Source: Algisphaera sp039180025 (GTDB taxonomy: Bacteria > Planctomycetota > Phycisphaerae > Phycisphaerales > Phycisphaeraceae). Taken from it: a stretch of DNA of 64,000 nt. Each line of letters starts with the position of its first letter. Positions within the stretch are counted from its first letter, which is position 1. Location: NCBI GenBank assembly GCA_039180025.1, contig JBCDDZ010000011.1:1-64000 (forward strand), given 5' to 3'. Both the position numbers and the translations under genes were made by a program. Below the pieces are notes generated by a model. That model saw only the letters and a list, made by a program, of their open reading frames with translations. It did no database searches and was not told the DNA's origin. Positions 17,926 through 27,155 of this stretch are shown in pieces.

Positions 17926-18069
17926 ATGACCCGCCCTCAGCCAACCACATCGACCCCGGCCACGACCGACGACAACGACGACAAAACCTGGGTCGTGCTC
18001 CTGGTCGTGTTCGGCCTGATGGGGCTGGGCGGCCCGATCCTGGCTTGCCTCTTGTTCTGGCTCATCTGA
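17926..18069 (+). CDS. tiny membrane protein
   Basis: 47 residues: a hydrophilic, Asp-rich N-terminus (TDDNDDK) and one membrane helix (VVLLVVFGLMGLGGPILACL). It follows the 50-residue membrane protein by 31 bases on the same strand. Topology is probably N-terminus in the cytoplasm or periplasm with a single anchor. No family recognised; could be a small subunit or a regulator of a membrane complex. Confidence 0.5.
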   Translation: MTRPQPTTSTPATTDDNDDKTWVVLLVVFGLMGLGGPILACLLFWLI

Positions 18070-18112
18070 TTCCGTGGCCGCTTCGGAAGCTCACGCTCAC
18101 CACGGGCCACGG

Positions 18113-18138
18113 CCACCTGCCACCTGCCACCTGCCACC
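18113..18138. repeat. 7-bp tandem repeat
   Basis: CCACCTG is repeated three times followed by a partial copy. It lies in the convergent gap between the small membrane protein and the histidine kinase; no function is apparent. Confidence 0.8.
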
Positions 18139-18279
18139 CCGCTTGAACCGTGAAGCTCAGTCTAGCTGCCTTACGCCACGCTCGGGCTCCGGCTCGCAAG
18201 CGTCCGGCTGTGTCTTCTTCGCCCCGCGGGGCGCTTAACCGTCGATCCAGCAGTCCGATGTCTCGGACCCCGCGATGCA

Positions 18280-19683
18280 TCATGCCGCGTGTGGTTGAGA
18301 CGCCGACGGGGAAAGGGGGAGCCGGATGACAAATGTCGCCCCGCCGCCGGGCGTGTTTTCGTAGTGGAGTTTGCCTCCGTGCTTTTGCACGACGATGTCC
18401 TGGCTGATGGCGAGCCCCTGACCGGTGCCCTGCCCGACGTCTTTGGTGGTGAAAAACGGGTCGAAGATCTGCTGCTGGAGACCGTTCGGCACGCCGAGAC
18501 CGTTGTCCGTGACCCGGATTTCGACACCGGTGCCGGACAACCGGGTCTTGAGGGTGATCGTCCCCTTCTCGGCTGTGCCCGCGTAACGCTCCGCGATCGA
18601 ATCGGCCGCGTTGACCACGAGGTTCAAAATCACTTGATTGATCTGGGTCACCTGGCAGACCACCTCCGGCAGCGACGGGTCGGGCAGAAACGACAACTCC
18701 GCGACCTTGGCCCAGCGGTTCCGGCAGACCGTCGTGGTGGCGAGGATGGCCTGGTTGAGGTCGGCCGGGCCCCGCGCCTCCGCTCCCGGGTGTGAAAAAT
18801 CGCGCATCGCCCCGACGATATTTGAAATCCGGTCCAGCCCTTCCAACGATTCTTTGAGTGCTTCGGGCACCTCGGAGTGCAGGAAGCTGTAGTTCACTTC
18901 GCTCAGCGTGGTCCGGATCGCCGCCGCCCGCTCCTGCCAACTCAGCGGCGGGCTGTCGGGGTCCAGCTGCGCGGCGTAGTCGTCGACCACCCGGAGGATG
19001 CCGCTGATCTGCTGCTGCAGGAACTGGGTATTCGCGCTCACGTACTGCACCGGCGTGTTGATCTCGTGGGCGATCCCGGCGGCGAGTTGGCCAATCGCCT
19101 TGAGCTTCTGCGCCTGGACCAGCTGCGACTCCAGGAGCTTGCGCTCCTCGATCTCGTGGGCCAGCGCTGCGGCCCGCTGTTCGGCCACCCCCCGCGCCTC
19201 GGCGAGCAGATCCAGCGACCGCAGCTGCGTATACCGATTCGCGCAGACCCGGACCACGGCCCGGACCTGCGAGCGCTCGAGCGTGTCGAAAGCCCCCGAC
19301 CCCCGCCAAGCGGTGAGACCCAGCGTCTGGCCGCCGGTTTCGTGCGCGAACGCCACCACCCACCCCGCCTCGCCCGGCGTGTCGGAGCAGACCTCGACCC
19401 GCTCGGCCAGCGCACGCCGCTGCGCCGCTTCGCCCGGCACCGCGACCGCATCCGCGGACGACGACGCCGCGCCACCGCTCGACGCCAGTTCCGTTTGCCC
19501 GTCGGCCGCGCAAACGATCAGACGCCAGCCGTCGGTCGTTACTACGTATTTCAGTGACCGCTTCATCACCGCCGCCAGCGCCTCACGTGACGGCGCTACG
19601 GACACCTCTTCGAGCGTCCGCAACAAAACCTCGTACCGCAGCTTGGCCGCCGCGGGCGAGATCATCGGGGCTGGCTCAGACAT
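18280..19683 (-). CDS. GAF-type sensor histidine kinase (HEINTP subfamily)
   Basis: 467 residues, no membrane helix, so cytoplasmic. Residues about 10-160 look like a GAF sensor, followed by a coiled coil (AEQRAAALAHEIEERKLLES), the phospho-acceptor box GQLAAGIAHEINTPVQYV (His near 206), and an HATPase domain with N box LNLVVNAADSIAERY, DNGLGVP, FFTTKDVGQGTGQGLAI. The HEINTP box and long interbox helices are shared with the kinase at 24666. It overlaps the AhpD-like gene by 8 bases, so translation is probably coupled. No response regulator sits beside it. Confidence 0.9.
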   Translation of the reverse strand: MSEPAPMISPAAAKLRYEVLLRTLEEVSVAPSREALAAVMKRSLKYVVTTDGWRLIVCAADGQTELASSGGAASSSADAVAVPGEAAQRRALAERVEVCSDTPGEAGWVVAFAHETGGQTLGLTAWRGSGAFDTLERSQVRAVVRVCANRYTQLRSLDLLAEARGVAEQRAAALAHEIEERKLLESQLVQAQKLKAIGQLAAGIAHEINTPVQYVSANTQFLQQQISGILRVVDDYAAQLDPDSPPLSWQERAAAIRTTLSEVNYSFLHSEVPEALKESLEGLDRISNIVGAMRDFSHPGAEARGPADLNQAILATTTVCRNRWAKVAELSFLPDPSLPEVVCQVTQINQVILNLVVNAADSIAERYAGTAEKGTITLKTRLSGTGVEIRVTDNGLGVPNGLQQQIFDPFFTTKDVGQGTGQGLAISQDIVVQKHGGKLHYENTPGGGATFVIRLPLSPSASQPHAA

Positions 19684-20278
19684 CTTCCCCCCCGATCTGC
19701 GGCGTGGTCACCTGACCTTGGACCGCGTGGTACGCCTCGTCTACCGGCAGGTCGTAAGTCATCGTGATCGTATTGAACATGACCGCCAGGTCGGCGTGCG
19801 CGAGGACCTCGCCGATCTCTTGGCGGCAGAACCCCTGCTCCGTCAACGCGGTAAACTCCGCCTCGCCGACCGTGGCCGGGTCCGTGGCCGCTTTAACCGC
19901 CGTATCGATCGCCACCCGGAACGACTCGGGCAGTCCGTTGTACGTCCCGGCTTCGGACAGGCCCCGTAAATCCTCGTAGCTCAGCGATTTGTCCACCTGC
20001 AGCGCCGCGTGAGCGTGGCAAGCCGAGCAGTACTTCGAGCCCCTCTGGATCGAGACCGCGAACAGGATCAATTCCCGGAGCAGCGGCGGCAGGTCGCTCT
20101 CGACCAGCGTCCACCGCACCTTCTCCCAGTTGCCCCGCAGCAATCGGGCGTGCCCCCCAAACGCCAGGACCCAGTGCGGCAGCTCATCGACGCCGAGCGT
20201 CTGACGGATCTCGTCGTAAATCTCCCGGACCTCGGGGGTCGCGTCTTCGTATCGCGTGAGCGCGGATAAACCAGTCAT
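19676..20278 (-). CDS. carboxymuconolactone decarboxylase (AhpD-like) family protein
   Basis: 200 residues, all-helical. The motif RGSKYCSACHAHAALQVDKS carries the CxxC and following His of AhpD-like peroxidase/reductase proteins, which cycle a redox-active disulfide. The second Cys pair is intact, so redox activity is plausible; the substrate is unknown. The gene's stop overlaps the start of a histidine kinase by 8 bases, making a two-gene unit in which the enzyme could act as a redox input, or simply as its target. This link is inference. Confidence 0.85.
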   Translation of the reverse strand: MTGLSALTRYEDATPEVREIYDEIRQTLGVDELPHWVLAFGGHARLLRGNWEKVRWTLVESDLPPLLRELILFAVSIQRGSKYCSACHAHAALQVDKSLSYEDLRGLSEAGTYNGLPESFRVAIDTAVKAATDPATVGEAEFTALTEQGFCRQEIGEVLAHADLAVMFNTITMTYDLPVDEAYHAVQGQVTTPQIGGEDV

Positions 20279-20679
20279 TCGTAAATCATCCCTACAGCAT
20301 GGGCCTCGATCGAGACAGGAACAGAAATGACCCCCGCTTTTAATCGGAAACCCAGATTCCAGACTTAAGCCCCAGCTAAGCCTGGTTTTGGACTAAAAGA
20401 CTTTCTGCGGACCACCTCGCCACCCTCACTCGGGCTCGGCCGACCCCGGCACCGTTTCTCTCCACGCCCACGATGCACCAGACCGATCCGAGCCACCCCA
20501 CTTTCGTGGATCTCCGTACCGGCCGACCCACAAAAATCACCGGCAGCCCGCCCGCGAATCCAATCAAAATACGAACTCGTCGAACACCCCACCCGCTGGC
20601 CGTCGGTTCGATTTTCCTTACCACCAAAAGGGGCCCCCTCCACCGGTCGTCGACTGTCTCTGAAGCTATACTCAACGCC
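20279..20679. other. divergent intergenic region AhpD-like gene / pdhB
   Basis: 400 bases. The pdhB frame is open upstream to 20473 but with no conserved sequence. Near 20370-20390 there is an imperfect dyad (AGCTAAGCCTGGTTTTGG). No promoter resolved with confidence. Confidence 0.45.
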
Positions 20680-21723
20680 ATGGTTGCCAATGATCGAAAA
20701 ATTCAATACCGCGAAGCTCTGCGTGAAGCCATGCAGGAGGAGATGCGTACCGACGACCGCATCTTTCTGATGGGCGAAGAAGTCGCCGAGTACAACGGGG
20801 CGTACAAAGTCTCCGAAGGCATGCTCGACGAGTTCGGCCCCCGCCGGATCGTCGACTCGCCGATCTCCGAGACCGGCTTCGCGGGCCTGGGCATCGGCGC
20901 GGCGATGTACGGCCTCCGGCCGATCATCGAGTTCATGTCCTGGTCGTTCTGCCTCGTCTCGGCCGACCAGATCATCAACAACGCCCCGAAGATGCTCTAC
21001 ATGTCCGGCGGACAGTTCGGCTGCCCCATCGTCTTCCGCGGCAACAACGGCGCCGGCGGCCAGCTCGGCTCGACCCACTCGTGGTCGGTTGAGTCCATGT
21101 TCTCCAGTGTGCCGGGCCTCAAGCTCGCCGTCCCCGCCACGCCCCGCGACGCCAAAGGGCTCCTCAAAGCCGGCATACAGGACCCCGACCCGTTCTTCAA
21201 CCTCGAATCCGAACGCATGCTCGGCATGGGCGCCCGCGGCGACAAAGACTTCTCCCGTTACCTCCAGGGCGGCCTCTGGGCCCCCCCCGAAAACGACGAC
21301 GACTTCGTCATCCCCCTCGGCCAGGCCGAGGTCATCAAGGAAGGCAGCGACTGCACCGTCATCAGTGCCGGCCGCCCGGTCCACTTCGCCCTCGAAGCCG
21401 CCGAAGCCCTCGAAAAAGAAGGCATCGACCTCGAAGTCATCAACGTCCGCACCTACCGCCCGCTGGACATCGAAACCATCGCCCAGAGCGTCCGCAAAAC
21501 CAACTACTGCGTCGTCGTCGATCAGAGCTGGCCCTTCGCCTCCGTCGGCTCCGAAGTCGCGGCCCAGGTCTACGAGCACTGCTTCGACGACCTGGACAAC
21601 ACCGTGGCCCGGGTGTTCAACGACGATGTCCCGGCCCCCTACAACCGCACCATGGAGCAAGAAATGCTCCCCAACGCCCGCAAGATCACCGAGGCGGTAC
21701 GCCAGACGACGTATAACGCCTGA
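20680..21723 (+). CDS. pdhB: pyruvate dehydrogenase E1 component, beta subunit
   Basis: 347 residues. The beta subunit completes the E1 active site and docks on the E2 core. Signatures: QYREALREAMQEEM, MGEEVAEYNGAYKVSEG, RRIVDSPISETGFAGLGIGA, and the C-terminal transketolase-like domain beginning CTVISAGRPVHFALEAAEAL, with the family tail VPAPYNRTMEQEMLPN. ATG 20680 matches the usual start (MVANDRKIQYREAL). A terminator-like hairpin lies 200 bases downstream. The usual partner genes for E2 and E3 are not in the window. Confidence 0.95.
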   Translation: MVANDRKIQYREALREAMQEEMRTDDRIFLMGEEVAEYNGAYKVSEGMLDEFGPRRIVDSPISETGFAGLGIGAAMYGLRPIIEFMSWSFCLVSADQIINNAPKMLYMSGGQFGCPIVFRGNNGAGGQLGSTHSWSVESMFSSVPGLKLAVPATPRDAKGLLKAGIQDPDPFFNLESERMLGMGARGDKDFSRYLQGGLWAPPENDDDFVIPLGQAEVIKEGSDCTVISAGRPVHFALEAAEALEKEGIDLEVINVRTYRPLDIETIAQSVRKTNYCVVVDQSWPFASVGSEVAAQVYEHCFDDLDNTVARVFNDDVPAPYNRTMEQEMLPNARKITEAVRQTTYNA

Positions 21724-22126
21724 TCCTATTTCCCTCGTTCTTTCCGCGCTCTTGCCTTAGCGTCGCACTATTTGAACCCTGCGATACGCTTCACGTTGGC
21801 CGCCGAGCCTGCCGTGATGCCTGTAGCTAACCCCGTCCCAAATACCTCGTCGACGTCGGAATTCCGACGTTTAGGTTTAATCTGGGCAATTTGCGACATT
21901 TCGTGAAAGCCCGCGGAGTTCTCTGAGGGGTATTCCTCGGTTTTTTCATGAACCCACCTTGCTTCTGACCAAAACGGTGGCTTCTTTAATGAACAGCGGA
22001 CACGCCTCATCGTTCAGGGGGCACACGGGCCAAGGCCGGCCCGGGCATCGCTGGCTCTCGAAACCACTCGACGCCGTTGACCACCACGGATTCGCGGCCG
22101 GGCTCTCACAGGAAGGTGACCCCACC
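21724..22126. other. intergenic region pdhB / VPTP-anchored protein
   Basis: 400 bases. It holds a perfect palindrome GTCGGAATTCCGAC near 21857 and a terminator-like hairpin at 21923-21946. A minus-strand frame at 21768-22010 has no recognisable features and I do not count it. The ribosome binding site AGGAAGGTGA precedes the next gene. Confidence 0.5.
21923..21946 (+). terminator. terminator-like hairpin after pdhB
   Basis: CTGAGG pairs with CCTCGG (one G-U pair) around a six-base loop, followed by six T. It lies about 200 bases past the pdhB stop. Confidence 0.55.
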
Positions 22127-22504
22127 ATGCTCGCACCCACTCGCTCCTCGACCAAACTGCTCACGCTCTCCGCCCTCGTTGCCGCGACCCTCTTCTGCGT
22201 CGGCCACGCCGACGCCGGCACGCAGCGTCCCGTCTGGCGGTTCCCCGCACCCTCAAACACCAACCCCGCTCCCCCCGCGCCCAACCAAAACCAGGACCAG
22301 ATCAACGTCATCGATCAGGCGCAACCCAACCCCCCCGTCGATGAGGGGCAGGACCCGCCCATCGGCCAGAACTCCGGCGGAACCGGGGGCGACGCCCAAG
22401 GCCCCGTCGCGGTGCCCACCCCCTCCGCCGTCGCCGGCGGACTCGCTCTCCTGGGCCTGATGACCCGCCGACGGCGGCGTCTCCACGACGCCTCGGAAGA
22501 CTAA
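22127..22504 (+). CDS. secreted protein with VPTP-type C-terminal anchor
   Basis: 125 residues. A signal peptide (STKLLTLSALVAATLFCVG, cut near HADA) is followed by a short Pro/Gln/Asn-rich middle and a C-terminus made of VAVPTPSAVAGGLALLGLM then RRRRR. This tripartite tail (short motif, membrane helix, basic cluster) has the plan of PEP-CTERM sorting signals recognised by exosortases, with VPTP in place of VPEP. The mature part is only about 70 residues with no fold recognised. A strong AGGAAGG precedes the ATG at 22127. A second protein with the same tail is at 40767-41540. Confidence 0.75.
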   Translation: MLAPTRSSTKLLTLSALVAATLFCVGHADAGTQRPVWRFPAPSNTNPAPPAPNQNQDQINVIDQAQPNPPVDEGQDPPIGQNSGGTGGDAQGPVAVPTPSAVAGGLALLGLMTRRRRRLHDASED

Positions 22505-22552
22505 GCCCCGCCCGCTTCCCTGTTCCCGTAGGTTATTTTTGACACACACCGC

Positions 22553-22589
22553 AGCCCTCGGCCCGTTCTGGGTCGAGGGCTTTATGTTT
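22553..22589 (+). terminator. hairpin, probable terminator
   Basis: AGCCCTCG (22553-22560) pairs perfectly with CGAGGGCT (22574-22581); the following TTATGTTT is only partly T-rich. It lies 49 bases after the VPTP-anchored gene. Confidence 0.6.
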
Positions 22590-22796
22590 CGCCCCGCCAC
22601 CTCAGCCGCGCAAAGTCCGTCGGACATCCGCCCCGCCAATCCGTTGGAGCCACCGCCTCGCCCGTGGATGACTCAAAAGGACCGGTCCGCCCGCGTCCGC
22701 TCGACACGAACCGAGGCCGCTGCCCCCCGTCCCATGAGAGGCGGTCACCGCGGAAAGTTGAACCCGCCCCCTCCGGCTGGCCGATAATCAACATCG

Positions 22797-23066
22797 ATGA
22801 ACATTCGCCCCCCCGCCGCTGTCCTCGCCCTCGTGATCCTCGCCCTATCGCTCACCGGGTGTACGTATTACCAGATCGACGACCCGCACTCGGGCAAAAC
22901 CTACTACACCACGAATTGGGAAGCCAAAGGCGTCGAGTCCGGGGTGATCGTTTTCAAGGACGCCGCCACGGGCAGCAAGGTCACCCTCGCGTCTCACGAA
23001 ATCCGTAAGATCAAAGAGCGTAAATACAAAGCCTCGGTCAGCAAGCAGATCGCCGACCAGCCTTGA
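22797..23066 (+). CDS. small lipoprotein
   Basis: 89 residues. A hydrophobic signal (VLALVILALSLTGC) ends in the lipobox LTGC, so the Cys should be lipidated and the protein anchored in a membrane facing the periplasm. The mature part has a compact beta-rich look (YYQIDDPHSGKTYYTTNWEA, then VIVFKDAATGSKVTLASHEI) like SH3-type or DUF903-like small lipoproteins, but I cannot assign a family. No obvious operon partners. Confidence 0.75.
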   Translation: MNIRPPAAVLALVILALSLTGCTYYQIDDPHSGKTYYTTNWEAKGVESGVIVFKDAATGSKVTLASHEIRKIKERKYKASVSKQIADQP

Positions 23067-23231
23067 TACGCCGCCGGCTCGGGACACGGGCTTATTTCCA
23101 TCTCCACGGCCGATACATTCTGAACTATCAGGCCCCGGGCGACCCACACCCCTACCGCGTTACGGAACCAAGCCGCGTAAAGCCGCGGGTGGGAACAGGT
23201 ACGAAAAACCGGTTTAAAACGGGGCGGGCGC

Positions 23232-24485
23232 TCAATCCACTAGCGGGATCCGGGCCTCAGACTCGCGAGTCGGGGCCGCGGTGATCTCGAGCATCCGGTT
23301 GAGCGACAGCATCGCCAGCCGCTGGGCTTCGGGGTGGACCGTGATCTGGTTGATGACTTTGCCTTCCGCCAGATGGTCCAGCACCCAGAGCAGGTGCGGC
23401 CGATCGATCCGGTACATCGTCGTGCAGAGGCACTGACAGTCGCTGAGGATCCGGGCTGTCACACCCCGCTCGGCCGCGGCGTCGCAGAGCCGTTTGACCA
23501 AGTGGACCTCGGTGGCGATCGCCCATCGGCTTCCGGGCGCCGCGTCTTCCAGGGCCCGGATGATCCCCTCCGTACTCCCGGTCAGGTCGGCCTTCTGACA
23601 GACTTCGTAGGCACACTCGGGATGGGCCATCACAGTCACTTCCGGCCAATCGGCGCGGACCTGGTCGACATGTTCCGGGCGGAAGAGCTTGTGGACCGAG
23701 CAGTGTCCCTTCCACAAAATAAACGTGCTCCGCGTCAACTCCTCGGGCTCGCAGCCACCCTGCCCGTCGGGGTCGCGCGGGTCCCACACACAGGTCTGGG
23801 TCACCGGGTCGAAACCCGCCGCCGCCGCGGTGTTCCGCCCCAGGTGCTGGTCCGGGAGAAACAGGATCTTGACCCGCTCGGGCCGGCCACCCGTCGCCGC
23901 CGCTGACCCGCCCGCGGACCGCGGCGCATCGCCGCCGGCCAGAGCCCAGTCGAACACCTTGTCGCAGTTCGAAGACGTACACACCGCCCCGCCGTGCTCG
24001 CCGCAGAACGCCTTGATCGCCGCGCTGCTGTTCATATAGCAGACGGGGATGACACGCACCGCGCCCGTGATTTCGTCGCCCGACGGGACCGCCTGGTCCA
24101 GCGACTCGTGGATCGCTTCCCAAGCCTCCACCGTCTGGTCGTAGTCCGCCATATCCGCCATGCTGCACCCCGCCCCGAGGTCCGGCAGGATCACCGCGGT
24201 GCCCGCTGGCGTCAGGATGTCCGCGGTCTCGGCCATGAAATGGACCCCGCAGAACACCACGTACTTCGCCCCGACCTCGGCCACCTTCTCCGCGGCGAGC
24301 TGCGACAGCTTAAAGCTGTCGCCCGTGAAATCGGCAAACTGGATCACCGAATCCTGCTGGTAGTGGTGCCCCAGGATCACCAACTCCGAGCCCAGCTCGG
24401 CCCGCCGGGCTTGGATCGCGGCGTCCAGAGCGTCGTCGCCCATCGTGGTATAGCGGTCGGGGATCGCGGGCTGCCAAAGCTGCAT
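23232..24485 (-). CDS. nadA: quinolinate synthase A
   Basis: 417 residues. It condenses iminoaspartate with dihydroxyacetone phosphate to quinolinate, the first ring of NAD. The three Cys expected to bind the [4Fe-4S] cluster can be seen in GAGCSMADMAD or VVFCGVHFMAE (first), CAYEVCQKAD region and ILSDCQCLCTTMYR near the C-terminus; HHYQQDSVIQFADFTGDSF is the N-terminal signature. ATG 24485 (MQLWQPAIPDRY) is preferred over the upstream in-frame start because GGAG lies in front of it. It has an unusual Ala/Gly-rich insert near residue 200-215. nadB and nadC are not in the window. Confidence 0.95.
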   Translation of the reverse strand: MQLWQPAIPDRYTTMGDDALDAAIQARRAELGSELVILGHHYQQDSVIQFADFTGDSFKLSQLAAEKVAEVGAKYVVFCGVHFMAETADILTPAGTAVILPDLGAGCSMADMADYDQTVEAWEAIHESLDQAVPSGDEITGAVRVIPVCYMNSSAAIKAFCGEHGGAVCTSSNCDKVFDWALAGGDAPRSAGGSAAATGGRPERVKILFLPDQHLGRNTAAAAGFDPVTQTCVWDPRDPDGQGGCEPEELTRSTFILWKGHCSVHKLFRPEHVDQVRADWPEVTVMAHPECAYEVCQKADLTGSTEGIIRALEDAAPGSRWAIATEVHLVKRLCDAAAERGVTARILSDCQCLCTTMYRIDRPHLLWVLDHLAEGKVINQITVHPEAQRLAMLSLNRMLEITAAPTRESEARIPLVD

Positions 24486-24665
24486 AGATAACACTCCGGG
24501 ACGGAACTGAGCCTCATTATAGGTCCCCCCCGCTCCCGGTTCGCTCCCGATCCCCTTGCCAGCCGTCACCCCCGATGGCCGGCAAGGCCCTCCACCGGGA
24601 CAGCCTCAAGCCGGTCCGTCATCTTGACGACAAGACTGCGGGGTCCGTAAGGACAGTCTCGGTTC

Positions 24666-27098
24666 ATGCCATTGTCGTTTTCTTCTATCCAGCGTCTCAA
24701 ACGCTATCTCCCCGGGTTCACCCAGAGCCTCCGGGTGCAGGTCTCGCTCATGATCCTCGGGGTGGCGCTGCCGCTGATGCTGGTCGCGTTCCTGATCCCC
24801 CTGGCGATGGAAATCAGCACGGTCCGCGACCGGGAAAAGACCCTGCTCACGCTCCACGGCCGCCTCCTCGAAGGCCAAGCCCGCCTGTGGATCCGGCATA
24901 TCGACCAGGCCCTCACCGAATTCGCCCACCAGCCCGACATCCGGTCGCTGGATCCCCGGCTCCAGCAACGCGCGATCGACCGGTTCGCCTCACGCTACCC
25001 CGACTTCTACCTGGTCTACACCACCGACCCCGCGGGGACGATCACCGCCCGGTCCGGCCTCGAGCCGACCCCGGGCCACGGCGCCCACGATTACTTCCAA
25101 CGCATCATGGCCGGCGAAACCCTGGTCCGGCAGCCGATCCTGAGCAACACCCTCGGCCGGCCCGCCCTCGTGACCGCGGCCCCGATCCTCGGCCCGCACG
25201 GCCAGCCCGCCGGGATGGTGTCCGTCGGGTTCGACTTCCAGCACCTGCAAAGCATCGATATCTCTCCCGAGGCCCATGCCGATAGCCGCCCGCTGCTCAT
25301 CGGCCCCAATGGTCACGTACTCTTCGGCCCCGCCGCCTATCGCGGCAAGGCCGTCCACGACGTCCCCGAACTCGCCCACCTCCTCACCGCCGACCGCCCC
25401 GCCGGGGGAGCGGTCACCCAGACCCAGCCGCCCGGACACGACCCGGTCATCCACTACGTCAAAGCCATGAGCAACGGCTGGACCGTCGCCACCGTCGCCA
25501 AGCCCACCTTCATGGACGACCGCGCGGTCCGCGCTAGCTGGATTACGCTGCTCGTCGGAGGTTCCGCGCTGAGCCTCGTGACCGTCGCGGTCTGGTTTAT
25601 CACGGGTCGTGCCCTCGGCCCGGTCCGCCAGATGACCGCCGCCGCTCAACGCTTGGGCGAAAGCGATCTGCGCATCCATCACCTCGAAGAACCCCACAAC
25701 GAGCTGGGCACGCTCACCCGCGCGTTCAAAGCGATGGCCCGCCGACTCCGGGATACCATCGAACAATTCGAGCTCCGCGTCACGGTCCGCACCGCGGAAC
25801 TCGAAGCGGCCCACGACAACGAGCGCCGGCTTCGCGTCAGGCTCGACCAGGAACACGCCCGCCTCGAAGCCCTGCTCGCCACTATCCCCCAGGGGGTCTT
25901 CTGGAAAGACCGCGACACCGCGGTCATCGGCTGCAACGACGCCCTGGCCCAGATCGTCGGCCTCGAGGACGCGGACCAGCTATTGGGCAAGCCGGAGCCC
26001 GCCTCCGATCAACGCGCCGACCCCGTGCTCCCGGTCAGCCTCCACCCCGGCGGTGACGACGACCGGGCGGTGCTGGAAACCGGCCAACCTCTGCTCGACT
26101 ACGAAGAGCCGTTCGTCCGCGCCGACGGCCAGACCCGCACCTTGCTCACCAGCAAAGTGCCTTTCCGCGACGCCCACGGCGAAATCATCGGGATCCTCGG
26201 CTCGACCGTCGATATCACCGCCACCAAGCAGCGGGAAAAACTTTCCGCCCACGCCCAGAAGATGGAATCGATCGGCGAACTCGCCGCCGGGATCGCCCAC
26301 GAGATCAACACCCCCACCCAGTTCGTCGCCGAGAACACCCGCTTCCTCGCCGAAGCGATCGACAAACTGACCGCCATCATCTCCGCCTACGAGGCCCTTA
26401 CCCGCGCCGACGCACCGCTCGCCGAATGGGCCAACCAGGTCGCCGCGATCGAGAAAAGCAAGCGCGACATCGACTTCGCGTTCGTCACCGAAGAAGCCCC
26501 CATGGCGGTCCGCGAATCGCTCGAAGGCGTCGACCGGATCCGCGACATCGTCCAGGCCATGCGCGAGTTTTCTCACCCCGGCGAGGCCGCGCCCCGCGCG
26601 TTCGATCTCAACCACGTCGTCCGCAGCTCGGCCACCGTCTGCCGCAACCGATGGAAGTATGTCGCCGACTTGGGCCTGGACCTGGCCGACGACCTGCCGA
26701 CCGTGCACGGCCACGCCGGCGAACTCGGCCAGGCCCTGGTCAACCTCATCGTCAACGCCGCCGACGCCGTCGCCCACAAGTATCCGCCCCAGACCAGCGG
26801 CCTCTTACCGGGCATCATCCGCATCGCGACCCGCCGCGTGGACGAATGCGTCCAGATCGAAGTCAGCGACAACGGCGATGGCGTCCCCGAGCACCTCATC
26901 CAACGCATCTTCGAGCCCTTCTTCACCACCAAAGGTGTCGGCCAAGGCACCGGACAGGGCCTCGCCATCACCCACAAAGTCATCGTCAACCACCACCGCG
27001 GAAACATCGAAACCCTTACCACTCCCGGCGGCGGTGCGACATTCCGCCTCAGCCTGCCGGTTACCGCAAACCGTCCGCTTACCGCCGACGCGGCCTGA
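24666..27098 (+). CDS. membrane sensor histidine kinase (Cache-HAMP-PAS-HisKA-HATPase)
   Basis: 810 residues. One membrane helix at about 25-48, a periplasmic Cache-like domain to 288 (TARSGLEPTPGHGAHDYFQR, VSVGFDFQHLQ), a second helix at about 290-312, HAMP to 365, a PAS domain (about 398-515, LLATIPQGVFWKDRDTAVIG), the phospho-His box GELAAGIAHEINTPTQFV (His near 544) and an HATPase domain with LIVNAADAVAHKY, DNGDGVP, GQGTGQGLAI. The catalytic half closely resembles the kinase at 18280. A receiver protein follows after 57 bases and is the likely partner. Confidence 0.93.
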   Translation: MPLSFSSIQRLKRYLPGFTQSLRVQVSLMILGVALPLMLVAFLIPLAMEISTVRDREKTLLTLHGRLLEGQARLWIRHIDQALTEFAHQPDIRSLDPRLQQRAIDRFASRYPDFYLVYTTDPAGTITARSGLEPTPGHGAHDYFQRIMAGETLVRQPILSNTLGRPALVTAAPILGPHGQPAGMVSVGFDFQHLQSIDISPEAHADSRPLLIGPNGHVLFGPAAYRGKAVHDVPELAHLLTADRPAGGAVTQTQPPGHDPVIHYVKAMSNGWTVATVAKPTFMDDRAVRASWITLLVGGSALSLVTVAVWFITGRALGPVRQMTAAAQRLGESDLRIHHLEEPHNELGTLTRAFKAMARRLRDTIEQFELRVTVRTAELEAAHDNERRLRVRLDQEHARLEALLATIPQGVFWKDRDTAVIGCNDALAQIVGLEDADQLLGKPEPASDQRADPVLPVSLHPGGDDDRAVLETGQPLLDYEEPFVRADGQTRTLLTSKVPFRDAHGEIIGILGSTVDITATKQREKLSAHAQKMESIGELAAGIAHEINTPTQFVAENTRFLAEAIDKLTAIISAYEALTRADAPLAEWANQVAAIEKSKRDIDFAFVTEEAPMAVRESLEGVDRIRDIVQAMREFSHPGEAAPRAFDLNHVVRSSATVCRNRWKYVADLGLDLADDLPTVHGHAGELGQALVNLIVNAADAVAHKYPPQTSGLLPGIIRIATRRVDECVQIEVSDNGDGVPEHLIQRIFEPFFTTKGVGQGTGQGLAITHKVIVNHHRGNIETLTTPGGGATFRLSLPVTANRPLTADAA

Positions 27099-27155
27099 CC
27101 CCGAAACCCCACCACGACTCACCCCCTTTTACCGGGGAACCCCGGAGAGCCCACC

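Noticed and set aside
18113..18138. CCACCTG repeats as a regulatory array
   Set aside because: Only three full copies in a convergent gap; probably simple slippage.
20365..21660. Minus-strand frame of 431 codons opposite pdhB
   Set aside because: Antisense to pdhB with no conserved segments.
21768..22010. Minus-strand 80-codon frame between pdhB and the anchor protein
   Set aside because: No ribosome binding site, no family resemblance, and overlapped by a plus-strand terminator-like hairpin.
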